The position numbers and the translations under genes are program-made. Shown here one piece after another: positions 18,092 through 27,109 of a DNA stretch of 64,000 bases. This stretch comes from Pararhizobium sp. IMCC3301 (GTDB lineage Bacteria > Pseudomonadota > Alphaproteobacteria > Rhizobiales > GCA-2746425). The stretch spans positions 3,253,001-3,317,000 of the forward strand of contig NZ_CP132336.1 in the NCBI RefSeq assembly GCF_030758315.1, written 5' to 3'. How positions within the stretch are numbered: the first letter of the stretch is position 1; each line of letters begins with the position of its first letter. The notes under the pieces were generated by a model. That model saw only the letters and a list, made by a program, of their open reading frames with translations, had not been told where the DNA came from and did not search any database.

Positions 18092-18667
18092 ATGATGTTT
18101 GCAACATCGCGCCATCGAATGCCCACTATCACCCCGCAAGATCGTGACACCATCGTCGCCCGGCAGCTAGTCGAACGACGGCAGGAATTCTTCCGCTTCT
18201 TCCGCTGTCGTCTCGCACGCCCGGAGGATGCCGAGGATGCGTTGCAGGATTTCTGCATCAAGGCGATCCGAGCAGCGAACGCCTTGGAAGACAGCGTGAA
18301 GGTCGATGCCTGGCTCGGTCGGATCCAGCGCAACACGCTGACTGACTATTATCGCCGCCGTGCCACACGCCAGAATGTGGAGGCAGCGTTCGCGCGCGAA
18401 CCCTGCTGCGAGGCCGCCCTGGACCCTGAGTCCGAGCATGTCGCGTACGGTTACGTCCACAATCTTTTGCCGCTGCTTAGACCGGACTACGCCGAGATCA
18501 TCCGCCGCGTCGACCTTGAACAGACCCCGCGTCAACGCGTAGCGGCAGAATTGGGCCTTACCACCAACAACGTGGGCGTACGCCTGCACCGGGCCCGCCG
18601 TGCGCTAAGGATCGAGATTGAGCACCGCTATCAGGGGTTCTGCGACGGCGAATTCTGGATTTCCTAG
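18092..18667 (+). CDS. ECF-type RNA polymerase sigma factor
   Basis: About 191 residues from ATG 18092; other starts at 18017 and 18119 are possible and no strong ribosome site decides between them. Region 2 is seen in EFFRFFRCRLARPEDAEDAL and AWLGRIQRNTLTDYYRRR, and region 4 in QTPRQRVAAELGLTTNNVGV followed by RLHRARRALR. Related factors often end in a cysteine-rich tail; here the protein ends abruptly in CDGEFWIS, so the C-terminus may be truncated. It may control adjacent island genes; no anti-sigma gene is beside it. Confidence 0.82.
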   Translation: MMFATSRHRMPTITPQDRDTIVARQLVERRQEFFRFFRCRLARPEDAEDALQDFCIKAIRAANALEDSVKVDAWLGRIQRNTLTDYYRRRATRQNVEAAFAREPCCEAALDPESEHVAYGYVHNLLPLLRPDYAEIIRRVDLEQTPRQRVAAELGLTTNNVGVRLHRARRALRIEIEHRYQGFCDGEFWIS

Positions 18668-18798
18668 CTTTGCAAGATCCGGGTGCGGGTGGTGCTGCCC
18701 GAGGGCGGGCGGGTGATGCAGAAAACCTTTGAATATCGGCACCAGTGACACCCAGAAGGGCGCACTGACTGGCGGATGAATGAAAGAATGGATACGAC

Positions 18799-20193
18799 AT
18801 GACCAAACGAACAACATATCTCGCCGTCTCTGTGGCACTTTTTGCCGGACTTCTGGTGCTTGGCTGGGCTACGCACGGAACCGGGATTGTCAAAGATGAT
18901 CCTGAACGCAACATCGTCATTCCCGAGGAATTGACATCCGAGCTTCAGGTCAAGGCGGCCTTTGACGGCGAACGGATCTATTTCCGCTACCGCTGGCCGG
19001 TGGACCGGCCGAGCCTGTTCAACGACGTGCTGGTCTATCAGGACGGTAAGTGGGAAAAGCGTGGCGGCGAGGCATTGGGGCCGAACCCGGAATTCCTGAC
19101 CGAGGACCGGGTTGCGATGATGATCGATGACGGCTCGGTACCTTTGTTCAGCCGCTATGGCGGTTACATCACCATTGGTGAAGGGTTGACCACCTTCACC
19201 GGCGTGCCGGAAACCGATGAAGAACGCACTAAATATCTGCCCTCGACGCGAACCGACTCCGATGATTTTGACTCGATCAAACCGGAGAGCGAACTGGAGA
19301 GATTGCGCGCAGCGGGTCAGTTCATCGATCTGTGGCAATGGCGCTCGAGCCGGTCGAACCCGATCGGCCTGGGCGATGATGGGTTCGTTGCCGAAGAGCG
19401 CGGCGGCGATGCGGGTACAGGCCCCTATACCACCAACTGGGACGAGATGACCAACCAGCCGAGATATATGTTCAACCCTGAGGTCGCCGACAGCCCGGCG
19501 TTGTCGGTCGACGCGGTGATCGCGGGAGATGTCGGGTTCAACGATACTTATTACCTGAGTGCCGAAACCGCAGTGCCCTTCGATCCGGATTACGCCTGGA
19601 AAAACGGCGACGCGATTCCGCGCCGCTATCTGCGCGAGGCGACCGGATCGCGCGGTGACGTCGTGATGCCGCAGACGGCGCGCTGGCGCAACGGCTTCTG
19701 GGATGTGACGCTGGTGCGCGACATGGATACCGGTAATCCGCTGGACGACAAGATCTTCCGCGATGGTGGCAGCTACGATCTGGCCTTCGCGGTATTCCGC
19801 AACGCTTCGACGATGCGCTGGCACTATGTTTCGCTGCCGGTCTCGCTGGGCCTCGAACAACCGGCGCAAATGGTGGCTGAACGGTTCGAGCCCGGCACCG
19901 CGCCCGACTGGAGCGGCCCCTGGACGGAAATACCGATGTTCTATCCCGGTCAGGTCACGTGGGACCGTCTGACCGACGCACGCCAGCATCCGGGTGCAGA
20001 CCGTATCGCGGCGCGCGTGCCGGTGGCCTACCGCCACAGCGAAGAACAGCTTGCCCTCTACGGTGTTCAGCTCGAATTCGCCCAGGAAATCAAGCGTCAA
20101 TGGATCTGGACGCTCATCGCGAGCCTCGGCCTGATCGTCGGGCTTGGCATCAACATCAACCTTCTGATGCGCCGCCGGGAGGAATCGAAATGA
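18799..20193 (+). CDS. Ethylbenzene-dehydrogenase-related haem-domain protein, membrane anchored
   Basis: A 464-residue protein with an N-terminal membrane or signal segment (VSVALFAGLLVLGWA), a large beta-rich exported domain of the ethylbenzene dehydrogenase gamma-subunit type (FDGERIYFRYRW, FIDLWQWRSSRSNP, RDGGSYDLAFAVF), and a C-terminal membrane helix (WIWTLIASLGLIVGLGI). In the known enzyme this fold binds haem b and passes electrons. The gene overlaps the next one by four bases, so they form an operon with a quinone-type methyltransferase. A periplasmic electron carrier is likely, but its partner enzyme is unknown. Confidence 0.78.
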   Translation: MTKRTTYLAVSVALFAGLLVLGWATHGTGIVKDDPERNIVIPEELTSELQVKAAFDGERIYFRYRWPVDRPSLFNDVLVYQDGKWEKRGGEALGPNPEFLTEDRVAMMIDDGSVPLFSRYGGYITIGEGLTTFTGVPETDEERTKYLPSTRTDSDDFDSIKPESELERLRAAGQFIDLWQWRSSRSNPIGLGDDGFVAEERGGDAGTGPYTTNWDEMTNQPRYMFNPEVADSPALSVDAVIAGDVGFNDTYYLSAETAVPFDPDYAWKNGDAIPRRYLREATGSRGDVVMPQTARWRNGFWDVTLVRDMDTGNPLDDKIFRDGGSYDLAFAVFRNASTMRWHYVSLPVSLGLEQPAQMVAERFEPGTAPDWSGPWTEIPMFYPGQVTWDRLTDARQHPGADRIAARVPVAYRHSEEQLALYGVQLEFAQEIKRQWIWTLIASLGLIVGLGININLLMRRREESK

Positions 20194-20945
20194 ACCGTCC
20201 GGCCGATACGCAAAACCCATCCACGAATGCCAGAAAGGAAGCCGACATGAAACGCCCCGGATTGATGCGACGAGGCCGCCGGATCGGCCTCGCGACTGCG
20301 GCCCTGATGCTTGCGGCGACCGGTGCTGCGTTGGCGCACAGCGAAGGTGGAGGGGTCGCCGTGGCCGTCGAAGGCACGCCCGCGTTTTCGCTCAGCCCGG
20401 TTTATCACATTCTTGTCGCACACTTTCCGGTCGGGCTATGGATGACCGCCTATCTGTTCATCCTGATTCGCAGCTTCTCGGACTCTGAATTCGCCGTTCG
20501 GCTGCAAAAGGCGATCTGGCCTGTGGCTGCGCTTGGCACGCTCGCCGGATTTGTGACCTATTCACTGGGCCTTACGATCTATCCGTGGTCGGCGATCACA
20601 GAATCGCCGCTGGGGCGCAACCACATCATGCTGGCGACATGGACCCTGTCCTACTGGACCGTGATGAGCGTTCTTGGCTATCGTTTCCGCCGCAATCTGT
20701 TTGATGGCGGGCAACGCTGGGTGACCTTCACGCTGGCCACAATCGGCGCGTTGGTGATCACGATCACCGGCACTTTGGGCGGATCGCTGACCGGCACGCC
20801 TTCGCTGGTGACCAAGAGCCTCAGCTATATTGGCTGGAACGTCTATATGACTTTCTATCTGCCCACCTGGATGCTGCTGGTTTACGGGCTGGGCGCGGTG
20901 TTGCTGATCGCAATCGGCATTGTCGGATGGCGGCGGCATGCATGA
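20190..20945 (+). CDS. Multi-span membrane protein (DUF2231/cytochrome b-like)
   Basis: A 251-residue protein beginning at the ATGA overlap with the haem-domain gene. After a short N-terminus comes a signal-like segment (GLATAALMLAATGAALAHS), then about five membrane segments with histidines at helix ends (YHILVAHFPVGLWM, GRNHIMLATWTLSYW). These His-containing helices could hold haem b, as in DUF2231-type proteins. Its place between a haem-domain protein and a quinone-type methyltransferase suggests a membrane electron-transfer module. An internal Met about residue 20 might be the true start. Confidence 0.65.
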   Translation: MNRPADTQNPSTNARKEADMKRPGLMRRGRRIGLATAALMLAATGAALAHSEGGGVAVAVEGTPAFSLSPVYHILVAHFPVGLWMTAYLFILIRSFSDSEFAVRLQKAIWPVAALGTLAGFVTYSLGLTIYPWSAITESPLGRNHIMLATWTLSYWTVMSVLGYRFRRNLFDGGQRWVTFTLATIGALVITITGTLGGSLTGTPSLVTKSLSYIGWNVYMTFYLPTWMLLVYGLGAVLLIAIGIVGWRRHA

Positions 20946-21687
20946 TGTAAAATTGCCGGGCGCTCCTGACGGAGAGCAAGCGCTTGAGTTGCCGGACCAT
21001 CTGGTCCGGTATTACTGGTGGGCCTATCTGAGGCCCGCCAGCATCCGCATCTTCGACCGGGACGTGATAGTTTCGGCGATCCTCTGGGGCCAGTACCGGC
21101 GTTTGTGCGACCTGGCCCTTGAGGGCATTCTGCCCGGCAGCCGCGTTCTCCAGATGGCCTGTGTCTATGGTGATCTGTCGTCGCGGCTGGCGCAGCGGCT
21201 GGGCTGCAAAGGCCGGCTCGACATTGTCGATATCGCGCCCATTCAGGTGCACCACGCCCGCACCAAACTGGCGGCGGCACCCTGGGCAAGATCCTTTGTG
21301 GGAGACGCGGCGGAACCGGGACCGGATCGCTACGATAGTGTGCTTTCTTTCTTTCTGCTGCATGAGTTGCCTGATGCCCACAAACATCGGGTCGTTGACG
21401 CCGCCCTTGCGCAGTTGCGGCCAGGCGGGAGGGCAATCTTTATCGACTATGCGCGGCCCGCTCCACTGCATCCGCTCAAACCGGTCATGGCTGGTGTATT
21501 TGCGCTGCTGGAACCGTTTGCCAGAACGATGTGGCATACCGGCATCAGATCACTCGCCACGCAGAGCGAACATTATGAGTCGTCTAATCGCGACCGGTTT
21601 TGCAGAAAAGGCTTGCAAAACCGGTCGCGATTAGACGACGCCATCAATAAAGCTCCATTGATACGTTCCTTTTTTGATTCGGCGTGA
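20938..21687 (+). CDS. RquA-like SAM-dependent methyltransferase, C-terminus altered
   Basis: About 249 residues, overlapping the previous gene by eight bases. The N-terminal region YYWWAYLRPASIRIFDRDVI then ILWGQYRRL, and the SAM-binding part VLQMACVYGDLSSRLAQRLG, DIVDIAPIQ and SFFLLHELPD, closely resemble RquA, the enzyme that converts ubiquinone to rhodoquinone for low-oxygen respiration. Homology holds to FARTMWHTGIRSLA; the expected last 25 or so residues are replaced by translation through a perfect 26-base palindrome and an unrelated tail. The protein may be damaged. Assignment to rhodoquinone synthesis is inferred from resemblance. Confidence 0.68.
   Translation: MHDVKLPGAPDGEQALELPDHLVRYYWWAYLRPASIRIFDRDVIVSAILWGQYRRLCDLALEGILPGSRVLQMACVYGDLSSRLAQRLGCKGRLDIVDIAPIQVHHARTKLAAAPWARSFVGDAAEPGPDRYDSVLSFFLLHELPDAHKHRVVDAALAQLRPGGRAIFIDYARPAPLHPLKPVMAGVFALLEPFARTMWHTGIRSLATQSEHYESSNRDRFCRKGLQNRSRLDDAINKAPLIRSFFDSA
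21579..21639. repeat. Perfect 26-bp inverted repeat with 9-base loop
   Basis: The left arm at 21579-21604 begins GTCGTCTAATCGCGACCGG and its perfect complement lies at 21614-21639. The unit is 61 bases and sits inside the 3' end of the RquA-like gene. It looks like two facing ends of an element whose middle has been lost, or a strong hairpin that could end transcription. I saw no second copy in the window. Confidence 0.85.
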
Positions 21688-21722
21688 GGTGGAGCGACCT
21701 AATTAATTTTGAAGATCAATAT

Positions 21723-22544
21723 TTACAAGGTAACTTGAATAATGATCACCACACCGATACCAAAGACAAACGCCAAAATGGATAGCAGGGTCATCCAGGC
21801 AACCTGGCTGCGTGACACTGAAGCCTCGTCCGCATGCTCCTCGTCCGGCGCGGTGGCCACGGGCTGATGCGTGCCATGGGATGGATCGTCTACATCGCGC
21901 GCGACCGACGGATCACGCACGGTCAGCATCCCATGTTTCAATCCTCTTGTAACGAGCCACCAATTGATCGGATAGGCCACGACGAAGCCGACCAGCAACG
22001 CCATGCTCATGACGAACCAGAATTGCGGTGTGAGCGGGTTGAGTTCTCCGCCAAGTGCGGCACGGCCCGGCGATGTGATCGGCAACATTCCGGCCATGAG
22101 AAAGTTCATTGAAAGGAATTCCGGCAAGAACGTGGATGCGAGTGCCTTCGAGTAGGATCCTCCTTCCATGTTACGCATGAAAAGAGCTTGGAAAATTGTC
22201 CAGCCGAAGCCGAACCCGAGCGCATATTCGAGCGCAATATCGGCCGGACGCGACAGGGTCAGATAAGCGGCTATTGCTGCGCCAACAAGAATGCCGAGTC
22301 CATCGCCGGCCACGCAGTGCATGGTAGAGCCGAGCACCTGACGCCACCGCTCGGTGACATAGCGCTCATGCAGTCCCGACAGTGGTTCCCGACATCCCAA
22401 GACGTAGAGGAATGCGCCGATCGGGCCGGTATAGGCAGTCAGAAGGATAAAGCCCCACTTCAGGACCGAGGATGCCGGCGTGGATCGTATGTCTATCGCG
22501 ACGAATGCCACAGACAACGCCGTCAACAGAAACCAAAGTAGCAT
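21723..22544 (-). CDS. DUF4396 membrane protein
   Basis: A 273-residue membrane protein with about seven hydrophobic segments. Family marks are GSTMHCVAGDGLGILVGAAI near residue 75, FGFGWTIFQALFMRNMEGGS near 115, and MALLVGFVVAYPINWWLV near 185, followed by the acidic soluble loop VDDPSHGTHQP and a last helix. Function is not known; relatives are common in metal and stress islands. Its first codons lie 9 bases from an IS630 element, so its own promoter has been displaced. Two fragments of a second copy lie at 48645-49258. Confidence 0.8.
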   Translation of the reverse strand: MLLWFLLTALSVAFVAIDIRSTPASSVLKWGFILLTAYTGPIGAFLYVLGCREPLSGLHERYVTERWRQVLGSTMHCVAGDGLGILVGAAIAAYLTLSRPADIALEYALGFGFGWTIFQALFMRNMEGGSYSKALASTFLPEFLSMNFLMAGMLPITSPGRAALGGELNPLTPQFWFVMSMALLVGFVVAYPINWWLVTRGLKHGMLTVRDPSVARDVDDPSHGTHQPVATAPDEEHADEASVSRSQVAWMTLLSILAFVFGIGVVIIIQVTL

Positions 22545-22555
22545 GACTCCGTCTA

Positions 22556-23607
22556 GAGCGTCGGGCGATTAATCTGCAACGCACCCTGTTGATTTGAAGT
22601 AGTTCCAGCATTCTTTTGGAGTGAACAGGCTGCAGACTTTCCCGACGGCTTTCCACAGATCATCATAAGTTCGGGCGTTTGCCTTTCTCAGGAGAGTTTT
22701 GAGCTTTGAGAAGGCTATCTCGATCGGGTTCAGATCGGGCGAGTAGCGCGGCAGGAACAGCACCCATGCGCCGCGCGCCTTGATTGTCTGGGCTGCGCGC
22801 GGGCTCTTGTGAACGTTGAGATTGTCCCAGATCACCACATCGCCCGGCCGCAGTGTTGGTGCGAGCTGGGTTGCCACATAGGTGTCAAAAGCCACGCCAT
22901 TGATTGCGCCTTCGATCACCCAGGGCGCGACCAGTTCGCCGCAGCGCAATCCGGCGATGAAGGTCTGTGTGTTCCATTTGCCGAAGGGAGTGCCTGCAAG
23001 CAGCCTTTCGCCCTTTGGGCTGCGTCCCCTGAGTGGCGTCATGTTGGTCTTCACGCTGGTCTCGTCGATGAAGACGAGCCGCCCCGGAGCCGCGCGCATG
23101 GCTGGCAGGCGGTGCTCATGCCACGCATCGCGCTCAGCCTTGACGTCAGCGCGTTCTTTCTCCGATGCCAGCAGTGTTTTTTTTATAGCTGAAGCCAGCC
23201 CGGCACAGCAGTTTCGACAGATTCGAAGGGTCTGCGCTCACACCGTGTTCCGACAAGAGCCAAGCCGCCAGATCGGGCATGGTGATGTCTGGTTGCCCGA
23301 CCACCCTGGCGATGATGATCTCGCGGAAAGGACCAAGCTTGCCGCTGCCCGCGGGGCGGCCCATTGCATCCGGCTCCACCGAGCCGGTCTCTTCGAGCCG
23401 CTTTTGCAGCCGCACCGCTGTCGCAGCCGAGATCGCAAACTGTTCGGCCGCCGCGCGCCGCGATTTGCCGCGTAAAATCGCATCCGTCACGCGACGGCGC
23501 AGGTCAAGGGAAAGTGCTCGGGTCATGGAATCGTCTCCTTAACCCAACGAATCACGTTTCAATCGAAAAGGGAATCCCTATTGATTCTCCCATTGCGCCC
23601 GACGCTC
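22556..23607 (-). mobile_element. IS630-family insertion sequence, 1052 bp
   Basis: The element has GAGCGTCGGGCG terminal inverted repeats at both ends and is flanked by the TA dinucleotide (22554-22555 and 23608-23609), the target used by IS630 elements. It carries the two-frame transposase. It separates the DUF4396 gene from its leader, which can still be recognised at about 23610-23665 by resemblance to the leader of the second DUF4396 copy at 48860-48969. Confidence 0.9.
22569..23526 (-). CDS. IS630-family transposase made from two frames
   Basis: The first frame (23526 to 23146) encodes the HTH part, starting MTRALSLDLRRRVTDAILRG with RRAAAEQFAISAATAVRLQK. The second frame (to 22569) encodes the DDE part: RLVFIDETSVKTNM, DVVIWDNLNVHKS, and LFLPRYSPDLNPIEIAFSKLK. 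The frames meet at a run of eight A (coding strand, near 23177-23184) after AGFSY; skipping one A continues as KKTLLASEKERADV into the second frame. This is the kind of slippery site used for programmed frameshifting in many IS630 elements, so the element may be functional. Confidence 0.87.
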
Positions 23608-23676
23608 TAGCATAGCGTTTCTCGGCTTCTCAAAATCTCTGGGACAATTTGTTTGCCGAATGATGCACTGCCTGCC

Positions 23677-24258
23677 TCAGATGCCCCAGACGTCGACACG
23701 GTTGTCTGCAACTACGACGTTCAAATGCACCGGGTTTAGCCCCGGCACTTGCGCAAGCGCACCCAGGACGATGTCACGCTTTTCGTCTTCGGCTGCCTCC
23801 GAGCGGATGTGCACGATCGGTTGCGCCGCGAGTGCTTGCAACAGGTTGGCACGACTTACAATGCCGACGAGCTTTCCGTCTTCGACGACCGGAACCCGTT
23901 TTATGTGTTTCTTTTCAAGCAGTCTGGCGATCTCGCCAACCGGCGTATCCGGTGTCAAGGTCGTCACTTGCGTGGTGATGATATCCTTGAGGTGCCGCCC
24001 CCGCTCTTGAACAAAGCCCCTGGCACCCGTCTCGGCATCGGAGAAAAGAGACAACCACCAGGATCGGGTACTGTCCTTTGCACCCTCGACGCGGCGCATC
24101 AATTCGCCTTCACTCACGATACCGATGATACCGCCGTTTTGGTCGAGGAATGGAATGGCGCTGATCTGGTGTTGCGACATCAGTTCAGCGGCCTTATTGA
24201 CGGCTCAAACTGGCCTTCCCGTTATGACGGTTTTGGTCATAATATCTGATGCGTTCAT
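23677..24258 (-). pseudogene. CBS-pair/BON domain protein with early stop and truncated end
   Basis: From ATG 24258 the frame reads MNASDIMTKTVITGRPV, then an in-frame TGA at 24207-24205, and then continues as AVNKAAELMSQHQISAIPF. It holds two CBS domains (GIVSEGELMRRVEG; IKRVPVVEDGKLVGIVSRAN) and the start of a BON domain (VPGLNPVHLNVVVADNRVDV). It ends at WGI, where the intact relatives at 27110 and 53439 continue for about 40 residues. A shorter protein could start at Met 24180. CBS pairs sense adenine nucleotides; BON domains bind membranes. It is probably inactive. Confidence 0.8.
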
Positions 24259-24789
24259 ATCTGGTTCACCTTTCGCGCGCGGCTTCTCAGCCGCCGAATT
24301 TCAAATTTCGTATCGGCGTCCACTGATCTGATGACGTGCCGCGCAGTAAAACATTACAGGCAGAAGCCCTTTCAGGGGTGCTGAGCACTGCCGACATCAA
24401 ATGAATATCCACGATGTATTGCTCTCCAGAGGGTACATTGTTCCCGCCGCTTTAGCCTGAGGATACGCGTCTTCAGACACTGGCACGTTGATGCATATCA
24501 GTGGGCCCGTCGTTGGAAGCTTCATGGTCGACGACGGTGCCGAGCTGCTATCGGAAAAGATGTCGCTGGACGCCAACACCGATCAGCATCAGAGCGTGAA
24601 ACGCGCTGTATGGAATGCAAAGTTCTGGCCATGCCTGCCGATTTCCGATGGTGATCAGCTGCCGCATTTCGCGCAATGGTGGCCGCGCTGGCCGCGCCGC
24701 GATGCTCCAGATCACGGAGAGACCGGGAACCAGTGCCTAGGTCGTTCATCGCTTCTGCGCTTTCACGAAGGGATCGGCAGCCTTGTTAG
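24259..24789. other. Intergenic stretch with unrecognised remnants
   Basis: About 530 bases between the CBS pseudogene and the EamA gene. Short frames on both strands show no motif I can name. The plus-strand frame from 24488 begins with a weak resemblance to phospholipase D internal sequence (HISGPVVGSFM), too little to call. There is no palindrome of the island type here. Confidence 0.4.
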
Positions 24790-25707
24790 TCATAGTTTAG
24801 CCTCGGCGGACTGCAACGCGTCAACTGTCGCCCGAGTGTCTGCCGCGCCGCGACGATTTGCCAGCGCGATGCCAACCAGGGTCAGGCCGATACCCGCGAC
24901 CTCGAACCAGCCCAGACGCTCGCCGAAGAACGCCGCGCCCATCGCCAGTCCGAAAATCGGCACCAGAAAGCTGAAGGCATTGGCGCGGCTCAACTCGGTC
25001 GTGGCGAGGATCGTGCCCCAGAGCCAATAGACCAGCGCCGATCCGAACAGGCTGAGCGCAGCCAGGACCAACAGAAAATTCGCCGACCACGCGACGCTTG
25101 CCGGATCCTCGAAGGCATAGGCCCCGGCCAGGAGCGGCACACCGCCGATCAGCAGCTGCGCGCCCATCGCCATGATCGGGTCGGCCTTGCCGGCGATGGA
25201 CCTGATCAGAACGTTGCTGATCGTGATGCCCAGTGCTGCCATGAGGATATAGGTGACGCCGAGCGCAAAATTTCCTGACTGCGCGGTGACAAGCCGGGGC
25301 AACGCGATCAGGACTATGCCACCGAAGCCCAGACCCATGCCGATCCAGCCGATGCGCCCGAGTCTTTCGTTCAGAACCAGCCCTGCGAGGATTGCCGCCA
25401 GCAGCGGCTGGGTGTTGGCGAGGACCGTCGCGATACCGGGCAGCACGAACTCGGAGCCCATGAACATGCCAAGATAGCCAAGACTGGTGGCCCCGAGGCC
25501 GACACCGACCAGGGTGATCCACACCCGGGCTCCGTGCGGCCAGGGGCGGCGCAGGGCCAGCCCTAGACCGACCAGAGCGGCGCCCGCCAGAAACGCGCGC
25601 AGCGCTGCGAATGTGAGATGCGGCGCATAGAGCGAGCCCGCCGTGATCAGCGGAAAGCAGATTGCCCAGAGGAACATCACCAGGACGATCTTGCTGGTGG
25701 CGATCAT
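24790..25707 (-). CDS. EamA/DMT-superfamily transporter
   Basis: A 305-residue protein with ten hydrophobic segments arranged as two five-helix repeats, the EamA (drug/metabolite transporter) pattern. Marks include LRAFLAGAALVGLGLAL, IATVLANTQPLLAAILAGLV with LNERLG in repeat one, and AFSFLVPIFGLAMGAAFFGERL in repeat two. It starts at a four-base overlap with the cyclopropane synthase gene. The substrate is unknown. Confidence 0.9.
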   Translation of the reverse strand: MIATSKIVLVMFLWAICFPLITAGSLYAPHLTFAALRAFLAGAALVGLGLALRRPWPHGARVWITLVGVGLGATSLGYLGMFMGSEFVLPGIATVLANTQPLLAAILAGLVLNERLGRIGWIGMGLGFGGIVLIALPRLVTAQSGNFALGVTYILMAALGITISNVLIRSIAGKADPIMAMGAQLLIGGVPLLAGAYAFEDPASVAWSANFLLVLAALSLFGSALVYWLWGTILATTELSRANAFSFLVPIFGLAMGAAFFGERLGWFEVAGIGLTLVGIALANRRGAADTRATVDALQSAEAKL

Positions 25708-27059
25708 TCGGCGGCGACGCTGTAGGCCGGTTTCTTCGCCTGTCTGGCGGATTTGCGGCGGGCGTTTGCGGGCTCTTTTTCTGACTGCGGTCTTTCCAGC
25801 GCGGTTTCGGCCGTGGCAAGGTAATCGCGGGTCAGCGGCACGGCGTCAGCGCGGTGGGCGAGTAGCAGTTGAAACACCACTAGACCGTTGTGGCGGAACC
25901 CGGCCTCGCAGGCGGCAAGGTAGAATTCCCACATCCGGCAGAACCGTTCGTCGTAAATCGCCGCCACCTGATCACGGCGCGCCATGAAGCGCTTACGCCA
26001 CGCCTTCAGCGTCTCGGCATAGTGCAGCCGCAGCACCTCGATGTCGCATATCACCAGCCCGCTCTTCTCGATCGCCGGGGCGATCTCGGAGAGCGAGGGG
26101 ATGTAGCCGCCGGGAAAGATGTACTTGCGAATCCATGGATGCGGAGCGGAAGGTTGGCCGACGCTGCCAATGGTGTGGATCATCGCCACGCCATCCTCCT
26201 TCAGCAGCGCCGCGACCTTGGCGAAGTATTCGTCGTAATGTCCGGCCCCTACGTGTTCGAACATTCCGACCGAGACGATTCTGTCATAACGGCCCGCTTC
26301 CTCGCGGTAGTCGCGCAAGACGAAACGTGCACGCGCCGAGAGGCCCTCGCGGGCCGCCCTTGCCGCAGCAAATTTCTGCTGCTCGATCGACAGCGTGACC
26401 CCCGTGACATCGACATCGGCCTTGCGCGCAAGAGACAACCCCAACCCGCCCCAGCCTGAGCCGATGTCGAGCAGCTTCTGCCCCGGTGCCAGACGCAGTT
26501 TGGCCGCGATATGGTGCATCTTGCGCGCCTGCGCGTCTTCCAGGCTGTCCTCGGGCGTCGCATAATAGGCGCAGGAATATTGCCGATCTGGGTCGAGGAA
26601 CAGCTCATAAAGATCGTCGCTGAGGTCATAGTGATGCGCGACGTTCTTCTGCGCCTTGCCGATCGGGTTGTGCATCAGAAGCGGCCGCACCAGCCGCCGC
26701 AGCCTTTGCTGCACCCGGCGCAGGCCATAGTCTGGCGCGGTGGCGGTATTGGACAAGCAAAGATCGAGAAAGCCGTAGATATCGCCGTGCTCAACAGTCA
26801 GGGTGCCGCTCATCCATGCCTCGCCAATGGCCAGATCGGGATTGAACGCAATGCGGCGAAGCGTTCGCCAGTCGCGGATCGTGATCGCGATTTCGGGCGC
26901 GCCCTGGCCGAAACGCCGGATGGCACCGTCAGGCAAGCGCAGGGTCAGCGTGCCACGGAGGATGAGCGACCCAAGCCCGCCTTTAAACAGCCATCGCGAC
27001 AGGCGCGGACGGCGCAGACGCGACGTCGGAGCAGAGTCGATATTGAAATATTCGGTCAT
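25704..27059 (-). CDS. cfa: Cyclopropane-fatty-acyl-phospholipid synthase
   Basis: A 451-residue SAM-dependent enzyme. The N-terminal domain (1-130) includes LRGTLTLRLPDGAIRRFGQG, the catalytic part carries HYDLSDDLYELFLDPDRQYS, the SAM loop LLDIGSGWGGLGLSLA, and the late motif IRKYIFPGGYIPSLSEI with FLAACEAGFRHNGLVVFQ close to the end. It adds a methylene bridge to unsaturated membrane lipids, a known adaptation to stress and stationary phase. A lysine- and arginine-rich tail of about 40 residues extends beyond the core. It follows the CBS gene on the same strand. Confidence 0.94.
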   Translation of the reverse strand: MTEYFNIDSAPTSRLRRPRLSRWLFKGGLGSLILRGTLTLRLPDGAIRRFGQGAPEIAITIRDWRTLRRIAFNPDLAIGEAWMSGTLTVEHGDIYGFLDLCLSNTATAPDYGLRRVQQRLRRLVRPLLMHNPIGKAQKNVAHHYDLSDDLYELFLDPDRQYSCAYYATPEDSLEDAQARKMHHIAAKLRLAPGQKLLDIGSGWGGLGLSLARKADVDVTGVTLSIEQQKFAAARAAREGLSARARFVLRDYREEAGRYDRIVSVGMFEHVGAGHYDEYFAKVAALLKEDGVAMIHTIGSVGQPSAPHPWIRKYIFPGGYIPSLSEIAPAIEKSGLVICDIEVLRLHYAETLKAWRKRFMARRDQVAAIYDERFCRMWEFYLAACEAGFRHNGLVVFQLLLAHRADAVPLTRDYLATAETALERPQSEKEPANARRKSARQAKKPAYSVAAE

Positions 27060-27109
27060 GATTTTATCCAGTTAAAAATATCAGATACCCAGGCCTCCGG
27101 GTCGATTCA

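Noticed and set aside
24205-24207. Reading the in-frame TGA of the CBS gene as selenocysteine
   Set aside because: CBS proteins have no selenocysteine at this place, no SECIS-like hairpin follows, and the gene is also truncated at its end.
24488-25030. A plus-strand frame of 180 codons
   Set aside because: More than a third of it is antisense to the EamA gene; the first part has only faint similarity to phospholipase D sequence.
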